DNA of 64,000 bases from Ascaphus truei (taxonomy: Eukaryota > Chordata > Amphibia > Anura > Ascaphidae), in NCBI GenBank assembly GCA_036426205.1, contig CM071568.1:227982777-228046776 (forward strand). The letters are read 5' to 3'. The translations under genes and the position numbers were made by a program. Shown here piece after piece: positions 10,480 through 21,588 of this stretch; position 1 is the stretch's first letter, and each line of letters begins with the position of its first letter. Below the pieces are notes generated by a model. It made no database searches. It saw only the letters and a list, made by a program, of their open reading frames with translations, and was not told the DNA's origin.

Positions 10480-12588
10480 AAAAAAACTTCTGTTTTTGCT
10501 TAACACACCCGTCTGTGAAGCATAACCAAATTCGGTAGTACGGTATACCGTTGAGGTAGATTTCTTTCTTGCTTCCAACAGGGTTTTTATTGTTCTATCT
10601 GAACATCCCTTTTCTCTTAAGACTGTCCACCTAATCTCGAAGCCACCAAGGCCAATTGTTTGGGCTCTGGGTGATATACTGGTCCTTGTTGTATCAGTCC
10701 CCGGATATTTGGTAGATGCCACGGTGTGTCCCTTGCCATGTTTATGAGATGGGCAAACCATGGTATCCTCGGCCAATACAGTACCACCAGCATCACCTCT
10801 GCTTGATCGCTCCTTATCTTCTTCACTATCTTTGAAATGAGAGAAATTGGAGGGAAAAGATATGCCAGTTTGAACTGCCACTTGAAATTGAGGGCATCTG
10901 TGTGCCTTACACTGGGATGAAAGTGCCTTGCACAATAATTTTCCACCTTTCTGTTTTTGGTGCGTAGCATCAGATCTATTTCTGGTTGCCCGCCCAACAT
11001 TTTACCAATTTGCGGAATACTTGGTTGTCTAATGATCATTCTCCCGGGTGAATTAGGTTGCAACTGAGAGAATCTGCTGTAATATGTTCTGGCCGTGGTA
11101 TATGTATGGCTGTTATATCTGTAACATAGCCTTCTGCCCATGATAGAATCGCTGATGTTAGTTTCATCAGTCTTTTGCTTCTTGTTCCTCCTAGCTTGGC
11201 TATATATTTTACCACGGCCCTGTTGTTTGATTTTATTTGTATATTGCCATCCTTTACCTGGCTTTGGAATGCATCCAGTGCTTTCTGCAGTGCCTTGAGT
11301 TCCAGCAGGTTTGATGGTAACTGCTGTTCTTTGGTTGTTCAAGTACCTTGTACCAGTAGGTCTCCCATCTGGGCTCCCTAACCTGCACTGCTTGCGTCTG
11401 TGGTGATCGTTACCCATTGTACCTGGTGCAACGTATGTCCTTTTAATAGGGTTTGGGCATTTTCCCACCATCTTAGTTCTTTTTTTGTGTGTGGGTATAA
11501 CGTATATGTATATTTCTTGTTTTACATTCTTGGAATCACCGTTCCACTGCTGTAAGAATTTTTTTTGTAATGGTCTCATGTGTAGACCTGCTCATTTTAC
11601 TACATTTAGCGATGATGTAAATTTTCCCAGGAGTCTCATACAGTGTGCTGCGGAAGAGATGTTCGCTGTTTTGAGCGTTCTTGTCTGGACTCCAATGTCT
11701 TGAACCCTCGAGTATGGTAATCGCACCTCTCCTTCTGCCGTGTGAAATTCTACTCCCAAGTATTTTAAAGACTGTGTTGGTACTAGGTGGCTTTTGTCTA
11801 TGTTTATGATCCAGCCATGCTGTTCTAGAAAAGACTCCACTATGTTTCTGTCTTGTAGCAATTTTTCTTATTTTTGTGATTTTATCAGAATAGATATGGA
11901 TAATTTTCTATGCCCCTTTTTCTTAATTCTGCTATCAATGGAGCTAATACCTATGTAAACGTTCTGAGCGACGTTGCTAGTCCAAACGGCAGCGCCATAT
12001 ATTGGTAGTGTTCCTGATTTATTGCAAATCTGAGGATTTTTTTTATGTCTCTTTGCTATAGGGATGTGTACAGTAAATAGGCATCTTTCAGATCTATTGA
12101 TATCATCCAATCGTTTGGTTTTACTTCTTGGATGACGATGTTTAGAGAAATAATTTTGAACTTTCTTACCTGTAAGTTGTATTTACGGTTCTTAGATCCA
12201 ATACTGCTCTGCAACCTCCTGATGCTTTTTCCACCAAAAAGATTTTGGAATAGATCCCTGTTCTCCGCTGTTCTTGAGGAACCTTTGTTATTACGTCGCT
12301 CTGTAATAACTCCTTCGGGATAAAACTCATTTGTTTTATTTTCTGTTTTGTCTGTTTATATTTTGTCTTTAAGAATATATCCCTTCTTGGAATGTTCTTG
12401 AGCTCCAGGTGGTACCCGATAGAAAAGATCCGTAGTACCCACCTGTCTTTTATTGATTGAGTCCATGCTGCTTCGAATTGGCTCACTCTTCCCTCAACTT
12501 GAAGCTGCTGGAATTGACCTTCATGAGAATTTTCCTCTGAGAAATTACGCTCTCCCTCTGGAGCCACGAAAATGTTTATTTTGTCCAC
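10480..12588 (-). pseudogene. DIRS reverse transcriptase and RNase H relic
   Basis: The RT fingers are seen at 12588-12166 (GIYSKIFLVEKASGGCRAV, VLDLRTVN), the palm at 12110-11868, the connection at 11861-11592 (LKYLGVEFHTAEGEVRLP), and RNase H with the downstream region at 11579-10617 (AYLFPPISLISK, WPRIPWFAHLI). The segments sit in different frames, so several indels are present. Where the catalytic Asp pair is expected (about 11880-11905) the frame reads LSISILIK, with no DD. The RT is therefore probably inactive even apart from the frameshifts. Confidence 0.8.
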
Positions 12589-12639
12589 CTCTCCATGACG
12601 TCTGTCTTGAGAACGGTCTTCCAGGACGATATGTTCTTG

Positions 12640-13840
12640 CTTCCCTATACTGTGTTCTTTCTGTCTGATGGTACAGTAGGGACATATCGTCTATTTCTAC
12701 TTTCTTGTGGTAAAAATGTTCTTTTACCTCCTGACACTTGGTTTATAATTGCATCTAATTTATTCCCAAATAGAAATTCTCCTTCAAAGGGCAAATTACA
12801 TAAACAGTTCTTGGATGCTGTGTCTGCCATCTAGTGTCTGGTGTCTGAGCCATAGTGCTCTTCTTGCTGTTACTGCATAGGCCATTAATCTGGCTGCTAG
12901 TCTTACCGCATCCAGCGATGCTTCAGCTATGTAGTCGGCTGTCCATTTGAGTTCTGACAATGCTTTTAGAATAGAAGTTCTCTTGACTCTTTTTTCCAAT
13001 GCTTCTTCTATATTAGCAATTCATATCCGCATTGCTCTTGATAACGATGTCGGTGCTATCGCCGGCTTGCATGCTGTACCTGCTGTCACATATTTGCTTT
13101 CTTCAAAACACTATCCATTTTTCTATCCATTACATCTTTGACTGATGCTGCATCTTCAACTGGTATGGCTGTTTTTCTTGAAACTCTGGAAATTGCTGCA
13201 TCAATTTTAGGATTTACTTCCCAGTATTTTACCTCCTCTTGTACAAAAGATTAATTTTTTTAGGAATATTTAGTTTTCTATCCGGCTGTGATAATTCCAT
13301 TTGTATCATATCTTTGATTACTTGATGAATTGGAAAACATCTGGTTTTCTTCTGCCTTGTCCCAAATAATTTATCTGATTTCTAAGCAACTTCTTCTGTA
13401 TCCTCCAATTCCAATATTTCTCTTATTGCCTTTATAAGAGGATCCACCATTTCTAACTTAAATTCTGATTCTTCAGTCTGCATCTCTTGCTCTGACGTAT
13501 CACACTCCCCTTCCGACGCTTGGTGATATAACATCTCTGATTCGTCTGATGAGGAGTCTCACTATATCCAGGCTGGTCTATGATCTTGCTCTCTTTTGCG
13601 CTGGTTTCACTGCTTGTTGCACCGCAGAATACACAATCTGCTGTACCGTATCTTTCATCCATGATAGGAAAGTATTCACTTGTTCATTTGACTCTCCTGC
13701 TGCTGCTGCTGCTGCTTTAAGGCTGTCTGCACAAAGCTTCTTGGCTTGTAACACTGTTTTTTCACATGCTGCGAACCATTTAGTTTTTTTTAGTAGCTTT
13801 CTTCTTTTGATGCAGGGATCCTACCACCCCCTTAGGCCGT
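12640..13840 (-). pseudogene. DIRS gag-like region
   Basis: Minus-strand fragments between the right terminus and the RT include an acidic segment (around 13530-13400), LFGTRQKKT-like sequence near 13370, and a helical segment at 12999-12796 (LKWTADYIAEASLDAVRLAA). Position and content fit the first frame of DIRS elements. Frames change several times, so no intact product is possible. The upstream region at 13850-14120 is GC-richer with CACGTG/GACGTCA-like sites and may have served as promoter. Confidence 0.6.
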
Positions 13841-14669
13841 GATAATCCAAAAAGTCACGTGTTGCGGCACGCCGCTGCATGCCTGCAAAACAACATTTAG
13901 AAGAACCAATAGGAGCGCTCATACTTGTTGTGGCGTGTGCGCCGCTTGGAACTCAGGGCGGACGTCTCCTGGCACAATCCTCAGATTTGTTCTTGGCTGG
14001 CGACGGACGCGTCACATGAGTGGTTCTAGCCAATGAGAGCGAACCACTCACGGCAGCGTGATTGTGACGTCACCGGATCGTGCTGCCGCTCAGCGGCATC
14101 TGGTATAATCGAGCCCTTAGAAGTTCCTTCTTCTGGTTGTATAACCATAGCACTAAGGTGAAAAAATATTTCTTATCAGTTCCATGATATCACTTTGAAA
14201 ATGACTCACTTTGATTTTCCTTTTCTAATAAACTAAGGACTCACCTAGTTTTTGTAAGTGACCCTTTACTTCCCCCAGCTTTCATGCTGGCTTCCAAACT
14301 TCTTTCACCTTCTTGCAGCTGATTTCTCCTGTCTGCCGAGCGTTCCATGCTACGGCTGCTTATCCAGGACACTTTCACACAGCTCTGTGTGCCGTCGCTC
14401 TATCGCTCTGATGTCAGCGTCAATCCGCCTAATCGTAGTGCTTGGCTCTCGCGCACCTGTGCACACGCTCACCTGTGGGATCATAGCGCACGTCTGCACG
14501 TTCGAACGTGCGCGTTCTATGCCCTCATAAGAGATGCCTTGCCGGTCTGTCTCCCCCACTCCACTGCATTCTAAAACGCCTTGGCGGTAAATTATATGAG
14601 CGTCTTATCTGTTCTGCAGACCTGCTGTCTGCGCCGCGTTCAATGTCGCATCCACGGTTCTATAGATTG

Positions 14670-14774
14670 TGGGAGGGGCCTTTTTTGGCCTACCTGCAAG
14701 AATTCAATTTCCTGTCCTACTCATCTGAGGATAGAGTTAACCTTACGGTGCCCACTGCCATGGTGAACAGGAAA
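14670..14774. repeat. DIRS right inverted terminal repeat
   Basis: About 105 bp are inverted relative to 9252-9351, with roughly 85-90 percent identity by eye. The terminus GGTGAACAGGAAA is also found, inverted, in the internal complementary region at 9443-9540. Confidence 0.85.
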
Positions 14775-15718
14775 AAAACTTTGACACGTGAGAAGTAGTT
14801 GCCCCAGGGTGGGTGGTTAGGCCTCCTGGTTGAGTAGCAGGAGGGGTTAACCCCTTCATTACTATTGCGGTTACCACCACCATGGTAGTAAAGGGGTAAA
14901 CTCCTCCCACAAACTTCCCGGATGGAAAGAAACCAAGAAACCAGGAACTCAGGTTTAACACCTTCATTGCCTTAGTGGCTAGTCACTAAGGTAATGAAGC
15001 TGTTGTTATTTTATTTTAATACCATAGTATTGTAGCAGGTGGTCTCCAGAGCTGAACCACATTAATCTCAGGTCCGGGGACCTCCTGCTTCCCAAGTTAC
15101 AGGCCCCAGTATGGGGTGCCGGTATCCCCCTGCATTGTTTAAAACTCCCACGTCACGTGACCAGGAGATTTAAACGCACAGCAGATAACGGCACCCCACA
15201 CTGGGGTTTAATTTAATTTAAATGCCGTGGGGAAGAGTGTGGGGTCTCTGTAACCACCCGCGCCCCCCCCCTAGAAATTCTCCTGCCCCCCCCCTGTGGG
15301 GCGCGCCCCTCTCAGTTGCGCACCGCTGTGTTACAGTACAGTACTTGTGATGAAAAGTACAAGGTCATTAAACAAGGAAGGCAGTATTTAAAGCAAGACA
15401 TTTCTGCATTGTATCTTGTATTGGAACACCTGTGAAGTTGTTCCTGGCATGCAAGGCCACAGATACAGTTATGTTATGTGTGCAGTGCGCCACCTGCCGT
15501 ATGCAGTAAGTGAACAGAAATGATCAGGTTTAAGTACAGTACAGATGTAGCAAGACTGATTATTCTCTGTGCCGCAAAACACCAACTGTAAATCCCCGGC
15601 ATTTATTTGCAATCTTCGGTCCCCTTGTGACCACCTTATGGCTACCAAGTACTGTATCATAGGCGAAGATATTCAGTGTGCCCCCTGCTGGCCACACTTA
15701 TGGAACTGCACTAACATA
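14775..15718. repeat. Fragment related to the 16.3-19.0 kb TIR element, plus unassigned sequence
   Basis: Bases 14800-15230 resemble parts of the neighbouring element: GCCCCAGGGTGGGTG recurs at 16847, and the palindrome-like module at about 15030-15210 (GGGGTGCCGGTATCC, CACGTCACGTGACC) resembles those at 17360-17540 and 18480-18753. Bases 15231-15718 have no recognised gene; poly-C runs lie at 15265-15300. Confidence 0.5.
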
Positions 15719-15726
15719 ATTATAAT

Positions 15727-15861
15727 CAGTGGTTGACAAATCACCAAAAAATCTACTCGCCACCTAGTACTAAACGTGTGGTGCTTGGGCCAATATTTAC
15801 TCGCCCGGGGGTTAAATCCACTCGCCCGGGGCGAGCAAATGTATAGGTTTGTCGAACACTG
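15727..15861. mobile_element. Short hAT-type MITE, copy 1
   Basis: This 135-bp element starts CAGTGGTTGACAAA and ends TTTGTCGAACACTG, giving terminal inverted repeats of about 14 bp. It is flanked by perfect 8-bp duplications ATTATAAT (15719-15726 and 15862-15869). CAGTG termini and 8-bp duplications are diagnostic of hAT transposons. It has no coding capacity. An inverted relative lies at 56391-56546. Confidence 0.85.
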
Positions 15862-17684
15862 ATTATAATTATTCCGGCTGCCTCGGGCTCACCCGCGGGC
15901 AATAAAGTGTTCACGCAGTTGTTGTCTCGCACCTTCTGGCGGTCACGGAAAGTGTAAGTCTTGCTACCTCTGTAGCAGAGTTTGTTTTATTTATAGCACT
16001 TACTGTATCGGCATAGATATCTCCATGGTTTCTTCATTACGCAATTTATATGGCTAAAAATTATTTATAGTTGATTGCAAATCACAATTTATATAGAGTG
16101 TGAAGATTAATGTTAGAATTAAACTGCACCTTCAAAGTATTGTGGTGTTATAAGCCTTAGAAATAATAGAGCATTGACTACATTAAAAGGCTGTAAAGAG
16201 CAAATCAGTCTGCATTACACAGAAGAGTAAAGTGTCAGTTGATGCCAGAAATAAAATTGCAATACTATGGGGCTCATTCACTAAACTTCGATAAGTGGCT
16301 TCTAGTACTATTATAAATGCCCTTATAGTGCGATATTGCCTGTGTTGCTAGTCACAAAGCTCAGATAACAGAGAAATATCGCACTATAATGGCTTCTTAT
16401 CGAGCTCTGGCAAAAAAAAAGCCATACGATAAGCCAATAAATGCCCCAAATCGTTTTTTGGCCAGAAACTGCTATTCACTAAGCAGGGATAAGCTTATCG
16501 TACTTTAAAAATGTGCAATATTTTGGCGCCAGCTAAAGGCTGGTGCTAAAGGAATTGCAAGATGCATAAAAGCAGTTTCTTTTAGTTTTACTGCAGAGGC
16601 TTGAAACTAGAGGCCGGCGAGGGGACAGGCAAGGAAACCCGCTGGTCCCCAGAGTTTCCCGCGTCTCAGGGAGGCCCTGAGGGTCTTCGGGAGTCCCCGC
16701 CGCCCACCAGTATCAATCCTGTGCAATAAAAATAAAATTGCAGCCAGTTTCATTACCATAGCGGCTAACTGCTAAGGTAATGAAAGGGTTAAATAGCCAG
16801 GCACTGCATAGTTGTTGGTACAGAGGGAGGGTGAAGTTTGCAGTTGCCCCAGGGTGGGTGTTTAGGCCTTGTGGGAGAGTGGCAGTAGAAGTGAAGTAAC
16901 CCCTTCATTACCTTCATGCTACCCCCTGCAAGGTCTAAACACACCTTGGGGTATACTACCGCCTTCATCCACCCCCTGTACCAATAACAGGAATGGGTAG
17001 AGCGCTTTTTCCCATTGAAAAAACTAATTACATAAAATACAACCCCCCACCACCCCCCAAACCAATACGACAGTACAGTAATGGGCAAAATGACTATTAT
17101 CCAAAAATGGATATTAGTGCATTTGTCTATTAAAAATAAAACCAGCCAGCAAAAGTAAATAAAGTTCTACTTACCCCTGCCAGGATGAAGGCCGTCCTCG
17201 TCTTCCTCCCTGTCCTTATCCTCCATTGGCAGGAACATTGCAATAGAAACCAAACTAATGGCCACTAACCCTTAATCACATTAGCGGTTTGTAACCGCTA
17301 TAGTAATTAAGGGGTTAAACTCCCTCCCCCGCTACCCACCCAGGGAGCCTAACCCCATCCCCCGGTATGGGGTGCCGGTGTCCACATGCAATGCTTAAAT
17401 CTCCTGCGTCACATGACCGGTAGATTAAAACGCTCAGGAGATACCGGCACCCCATACCGAGGCCAGTAACTGGGAAGCAGGTGTCCCCCAGGCTTAAATG
17501 AATGCGGTTCTGCTCAGGAGACCCCCTCTCCCGTACACTATGTAAAATTCACATTAAAGCAGCTTCATTATCATTGCGGCTTGATGCTATGGTAATGATT
17601 TATTTTTATTTAAAATAAACAGAAGAGCTGCACTGAGACGCTGCTCTCCATGCATGGCTCTTCCAGGCGATTGTCCAGTTTATA

Positions 17685-18461
17685 TGTAGCCATGCTGTAA
17701 AATGGCTGCAGTCATCTCTCCTGCTGACAGTAAGACCTGGTAAGTTATGGGCATGCCAGCAGTAATTATGGAGGTTGCCATCACACCCTGGTGAGGTGCT
17801 CTGTAGGATAGGAGTGGTCACAGGCTCTGACTCCAAGGGTAGTGATGTCAGAGTTGTGTCAGCCCCAGAAGATACATAAGGCACAGCACTGATCAAAATT
17901 AGAGCGAGTTGGAAGTAGGAGCAAGAGTGTGTTGTGAGTATATAGAGGAGTTAAGAAGCTGTTAGAAGGACAGTGTTGGAACTGTGACCAGGGACTGGTC
18001 ACAGGGAGATATCCCTGCGGGATAGGGAATCCCTACATTAGGGGACTATACCTTTCAAAGGGAAGTATGGTGAACAATGGAGGGCTAAATTCACCCATTG
18101 GTGGAGGGCAGCTGGCCCACCGTGCAAATAAAGATTGTTCTGTTAAAAGATACCCTCGTGTGTAAGTGTGGAGTTAGTTACGCAGGGGGCTGCACCACAG
18201 AGGAGTTCCTCACCAGGACCATCCACAAGCTCAAGCTGGGATCCTGATGAGGTGGAGGCACTGCACTGGATCTAGGTAGGACTCAAGCACACTACCTCAG
18301 TCTGTCTGGGTTGGCAATCCCCAATACAACATCATGCGGGAGATCAGGAGTCCTGTTGCCAACAGGTGCACCACCAGACATCACACTGTAATGGGGACTG
18401 GTTAGACCACAGGGGCCATATGAGATTGGGTGGGTCAGGCCGGTTCAGAAAACCCGCTACA
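17685..18461 (+). mobile_element. Solo LTR
   Basis: The 777-bp unit begins TGTAGCC and ends GCTACA, flanked by TATA on both sides (4 bp; the flank is AT-rich, so the exact length is ambiguous). It contains ACATAAGGC in a TATA-box-like position near 17874 and AATAAAG near 18127. Its 3' part shares the block GGGAGATCAGGAGTCCTGTT and GAGATTGGGTGGG with the LTRs at 31.3, 33.6, 39.4 and 41.3 kb and the inverted one at 26.3 kb. No internal region remains. Confidence 0.7.
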
Positions 18462-18479
18462 TATATATAAAATGTAATA

Positions 18480-18753
18480 CTAGTGTGCGGGAGCGGGAGG
18501 TTCCTGAGCTGAACCGCATTCATTTCAGCCTCAGCGACCTCCTACTTCCGAAATACAGCCTCGGTATGGGGTGACGGTATCTCCTTAAGTATTTAAATCC
18601 CACGGTCACGTGGGCCGTGACGTGGAGGATTTAAAATGGCGGGGGTCGGGTACGGCACCACATAACGGGGCCTGTATCTGGGAAGCAGGGGGTCCCCGAT
18701 ACTGAAATCAATGCGGTTTAAGCTCAGGAGACCCCCTGCTCCCGTACACTAGT
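18480..18753. repeat. Imperfect palindrome with CACGTG centre
   Basis: Two arms of about 100 bp are inverted copies (TAGTGTGCGGGAGCGGGAGG against the complement of the sequence ending CCCGTACACTAG). They surround a core with CACGTG and GTGACGTGG. Related palindromes lie at about 17360-17540 and 15030-15210. They are probably internal parts of one transposon family. Confidence 0.6.
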
Positions 18754-19040
18754 ATAAAAAAAAAATTTTAAATGCACAATCGTCTGGAAGAGGCGTGCAT
18801 GGAGACGCAGCGTCTCAGTGCAGCTCTTCCGGGCTGCAGTTTAAACAAACAGTGCGATAACACTGACAAATACAAAACAAACAAGGAGCGCAATCTTGAA
18901 TTTTTTTCCCGAACTTTAAAAAAAATTGTGTTTTTTCTTAGTGAATACGTTTTGACACACAGGTTTTATAGTGCGGTAAAACAATGCAAGTCGCTCGCCA
19001 GTGCACTGATTTTATCGAAGTTTAGTGAATAAGCCCCTAT

Positions 19041-20095
19041 GTCTCCAAAACATTTTATTTTGTGACAATAGAACATTATTAGGTTACACAGAATCTAGCT
19101 GGGTTACATTATACAAGGATTAACTAATAACCATAACACATCCAGTGTGTTGGCCGCCTAGGTGGTATTTTAATTGTTTTTATTAGGAGTCCTGAGGACT
19201 ATAATACTCACTACTAGTGAGAACCTTTAAACTGTGTCAAATAAAGTTAAATCTTAGTATATTTCTCGAGGGGGGCTCTCTGAGTGCAGACATAGCAAGA
19301 ACCTTTGGTGATAAAAATCTCTCATTCTCAGGAAACCCAATGACGTAATTGATACTGTAGATACCCAAAACCTGAATCAATTTGCAAATGCAAACCTCTC
19401 ATAAATATTCTTTGAAGATTCTGAAATTGAAATGCATTCACTGAAAATAATTTTTACAACTACACCCACAGCAGAGGATAGAGAGAGCCCCCGCTCCGCT
19501 CTTCCAAAAATGTTGACCAAAAAGACAGGATGGAAAATATAAATAATAATGTATTATATGATATAAAAAGGCCCCCTATTGCCTGCACTTTATCCACTTT
19601 CCACCCCAATTAGGTTATTCATGTTTGCTTTATAATGTGAACATTCATCCCATGTTTGTCTGTTTATAGTGGCTAGAAGCTTTAGTATCCTCTCTTCTCT
19701 CTCTCGACAATAAAACTCTATCATTCTCAGAAAGCCTAATTACATAATAGCCCAGTAAAAAAAAAGATAAGACATTTATAAAGCAAACCACGAATTACCT
19801 ATTTGCGATAGAAAGGGGGATAAATGGCACTGGTAAAGAAATAAGATATTCAGAGGAGCCATTATGATGATGCATGTTTTTATACCTCCTGCCCCCTTCA
19901 TAAATTACAGTACTATCTGTTTACAGTCTAATGAATTTCAAATATAAGTGTTGGTTACTTAACTGGAGGAGATACTGTATGACTTGCCTGAGATTTCCAA
20001 AATCTAGCAAGTGACTTTGAAATATGGTCATTCCATCTCACACTATTCTGTGTAAAATTATGTTTATATGGGTCACTGAATAGAAAGTGCCGCAG
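19041..20095. other. Stretch without a recognised gene
   Basis: No gene is visible. Two loosely similar segments (about 19252-19350 and 19680-19745, both with CTC.ATTCTCAG.AA) suggest an old duplication or two copies of an unnamed repeat. Confidence 0.35.
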
Positions 20096-20515
20096 CCAGT
20101 GGCATAGCAAGACACGCGTGGGCCCCAGGCAAAATGATTCTCCTGCGCTGGTCACGCATGCGTGACCGGCACATGCGCGACTGCGCATGTGCACGAGCAG
20201 CCAGCAAGTGCCAGTTGGTGTTTGAGAGTCGCTCATGCTCAAGTGTGACGGCAAGCTCCGATCTCACATGCGCATGAGCGAGCAGCAAACGTCGATCGCG
20301 CATGCGTGGTTGACAAGGGCTGACTGCGTACGCTTGCGAACAGCCGGCAAGGCCGATTGCACATGCGCGGTTGAAAAGGATTGCGTATGCTCACGAGCAG
20401 CCGGCAAGTGCCGATCGCGCATGCGCGGTTGACACGGGTGATTGCACATGTCCACGAGCAGCCGGCAAGAAGCGCTCTTCGTGCATGCGCAGTCGCCACA
20501 TGCCGGGCAATATGG
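20096..20515. repeat. GC-rich minisatellite rich in CATGCGC
   Basis: Roughly six diverged units of about 60-65 bp share CGAGCAGCCGGCAAG, a CCGATCGC-type segment and GCATGCGCGGTTGAC. Frames on both strands are open by chance. CpG and GCATGC content is far above the AT-rich flanks. Confidence 0.65.
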
Positions 20516-21369
20516 ATTAGTCACTCTAGAGCGCGGGTCCCTGGGCTTTGCCGGGCTATAGCTACACCCTGGCCTCATCCACACTAGGTCTATTGGCAAA
20601 TATTTATGTTAAAACATTGGCCAATGGCCCAGACTACATCTGTCCAAGCATCACCTCCATTCTTTTGGCATGTACGTATGTGCTCCACAGCTCTGATGTC
20701 ACAAGAGCTAACTGAGCCTCAATTAGTAGGGTGAAAGCTAAAGTATTTTGCAGCATAAAGTCTAACGACAAAACTCCACCATAATTTATGATATTTGAGA
20801 TACATTTCTCACAGTCGGCACTGTTGAAACTAAATCCTCCATCCAATTGCTAGGATATGATTTATATTCCCTTTAATTGTTAAATAGTATATAATGTGAC
20901 CATAATATATACATAAATATATACTATTATTTCCATTATCCCGTGTGGAAATCAAATACAAAGGAATTGCAAAGCAAGCAACAACTTCTGCTCCACAGAA
21001 TGATATTGTACTTTAGGGAAAAGCCAATTACGGATGCATCATTGTCAGTGCCTTTCATAGCACATAACATTACCTTTAGGTGCAGAAAATGTGGTGTTGC
21101 CTTAAAAGTAAATGTAAAATTTGCTAGGTATGGCTGGAAAGAAAATACATGTATTCCTTAACTCCTGCTTTGCACCTGCAGTTACCTAACTGTGATGCAT
21201 ATTCCTGCTGGATTTCTGAACATAAGCATTATTCCTTCAAAGCAATGGGGTCTTTGTTGCAGGTAGAAAGAACTATTAGTAGGGGGAAAAATTAGCAACA
21301 TCCTTTGAAATTTGCATGTATGTAGTAATGGGGCACGTGTCATTTTCCCCAACCAATTGCACGCTATGT
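20516..21369. other. AT-rich stretch without a recognised gene
   Basis: No gene is visible; short frames show no domain. The composition is ordinary, with TATATA-rich sequence near 20890-20925. Confidence 0.35.
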
Positions 21370-21588
21370 CACGGGTGCGCAACTCCAGTCCTCAAGCGCC
21401 CCACCCCAAACAGGAAGGTTTTCAGGATATCCAGCGTTCAGCACAGGTGGCTCAATCAGAGGCTAGTCTAAGACAGGGGCCTCTGATTTGAGCCACCTGG
21501 GCTAGAGAGCAGTGATATCTGAAAACCTGACCTGGGGGGGGGGGGGAAGGGGGGGGCTTGAGGACTGCAGTGGAGAACCCTGCCACTG
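21370..21588. mobile_element. hAT-like foldback MITE
   Basis: The termini are inverted (GCAACTCCAGTCCTCAAG at the left; CTTGAGGACTGCAGTGGAG at the right). The interior is also palindromic: AGGTTTTCAGGATATC and GGTGGCTCAATCAGAGG on the left match CCTCTGATTTGAGCCACC and GATATCTGAAAACCT on the right. A poly-G run lies at 21534-21557. The flanks look like degraded 8-bp duplications around TATGT. Confidence 0.65.

Larger units (their letters stand above)
9206..14774 (-). mobile_element. DIRS-type tyrosine-recombinase retrotransposon
   Basis: This 5.6-kb element lies on the minus strand. In order it holds a gag-like region (about 13840-12640), RT and RNase H (about 12588-10480) and a tyrosine recombinase (10328-9570). 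Its termini are inverted repeats (9252-9351 against 14670-14774), and an internal complementary region at 9443-9540 is complementary to both ends. This is the known DIRS architecture, in which a circular DNA intermediate is integrated by the recombinase without a target duplication; I see none. Several frameshifts break gag and RT. Confidence 0.88.
16269..19037. mobile_element. Harbinger-like non-autonomous TIR element with a nested LTR
   Basis: The ends are inverted repeats: GGGGCTCATTCACTAAAC at the left and the complementary GTTTAGTGAATAAGCCCC-like end at the right, both followed inward by a TCGATAA-type sequence. A 3-bp TAT flanks both sides. GGGG termini and 3-bp duplications point to PIF/Harbinger, though that superfamily usually duplicates TWA. 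The interior has several palindromic modules and a solo LTR (17685-18461). There is no transposase frame. Confidence 0.6.

Noticed and set aside
20239..20599. Arg/Cys/Ala-rich frames on both strands
   Set aside because: They are produced by the GC-rich minisatellite and open in several phases at once.
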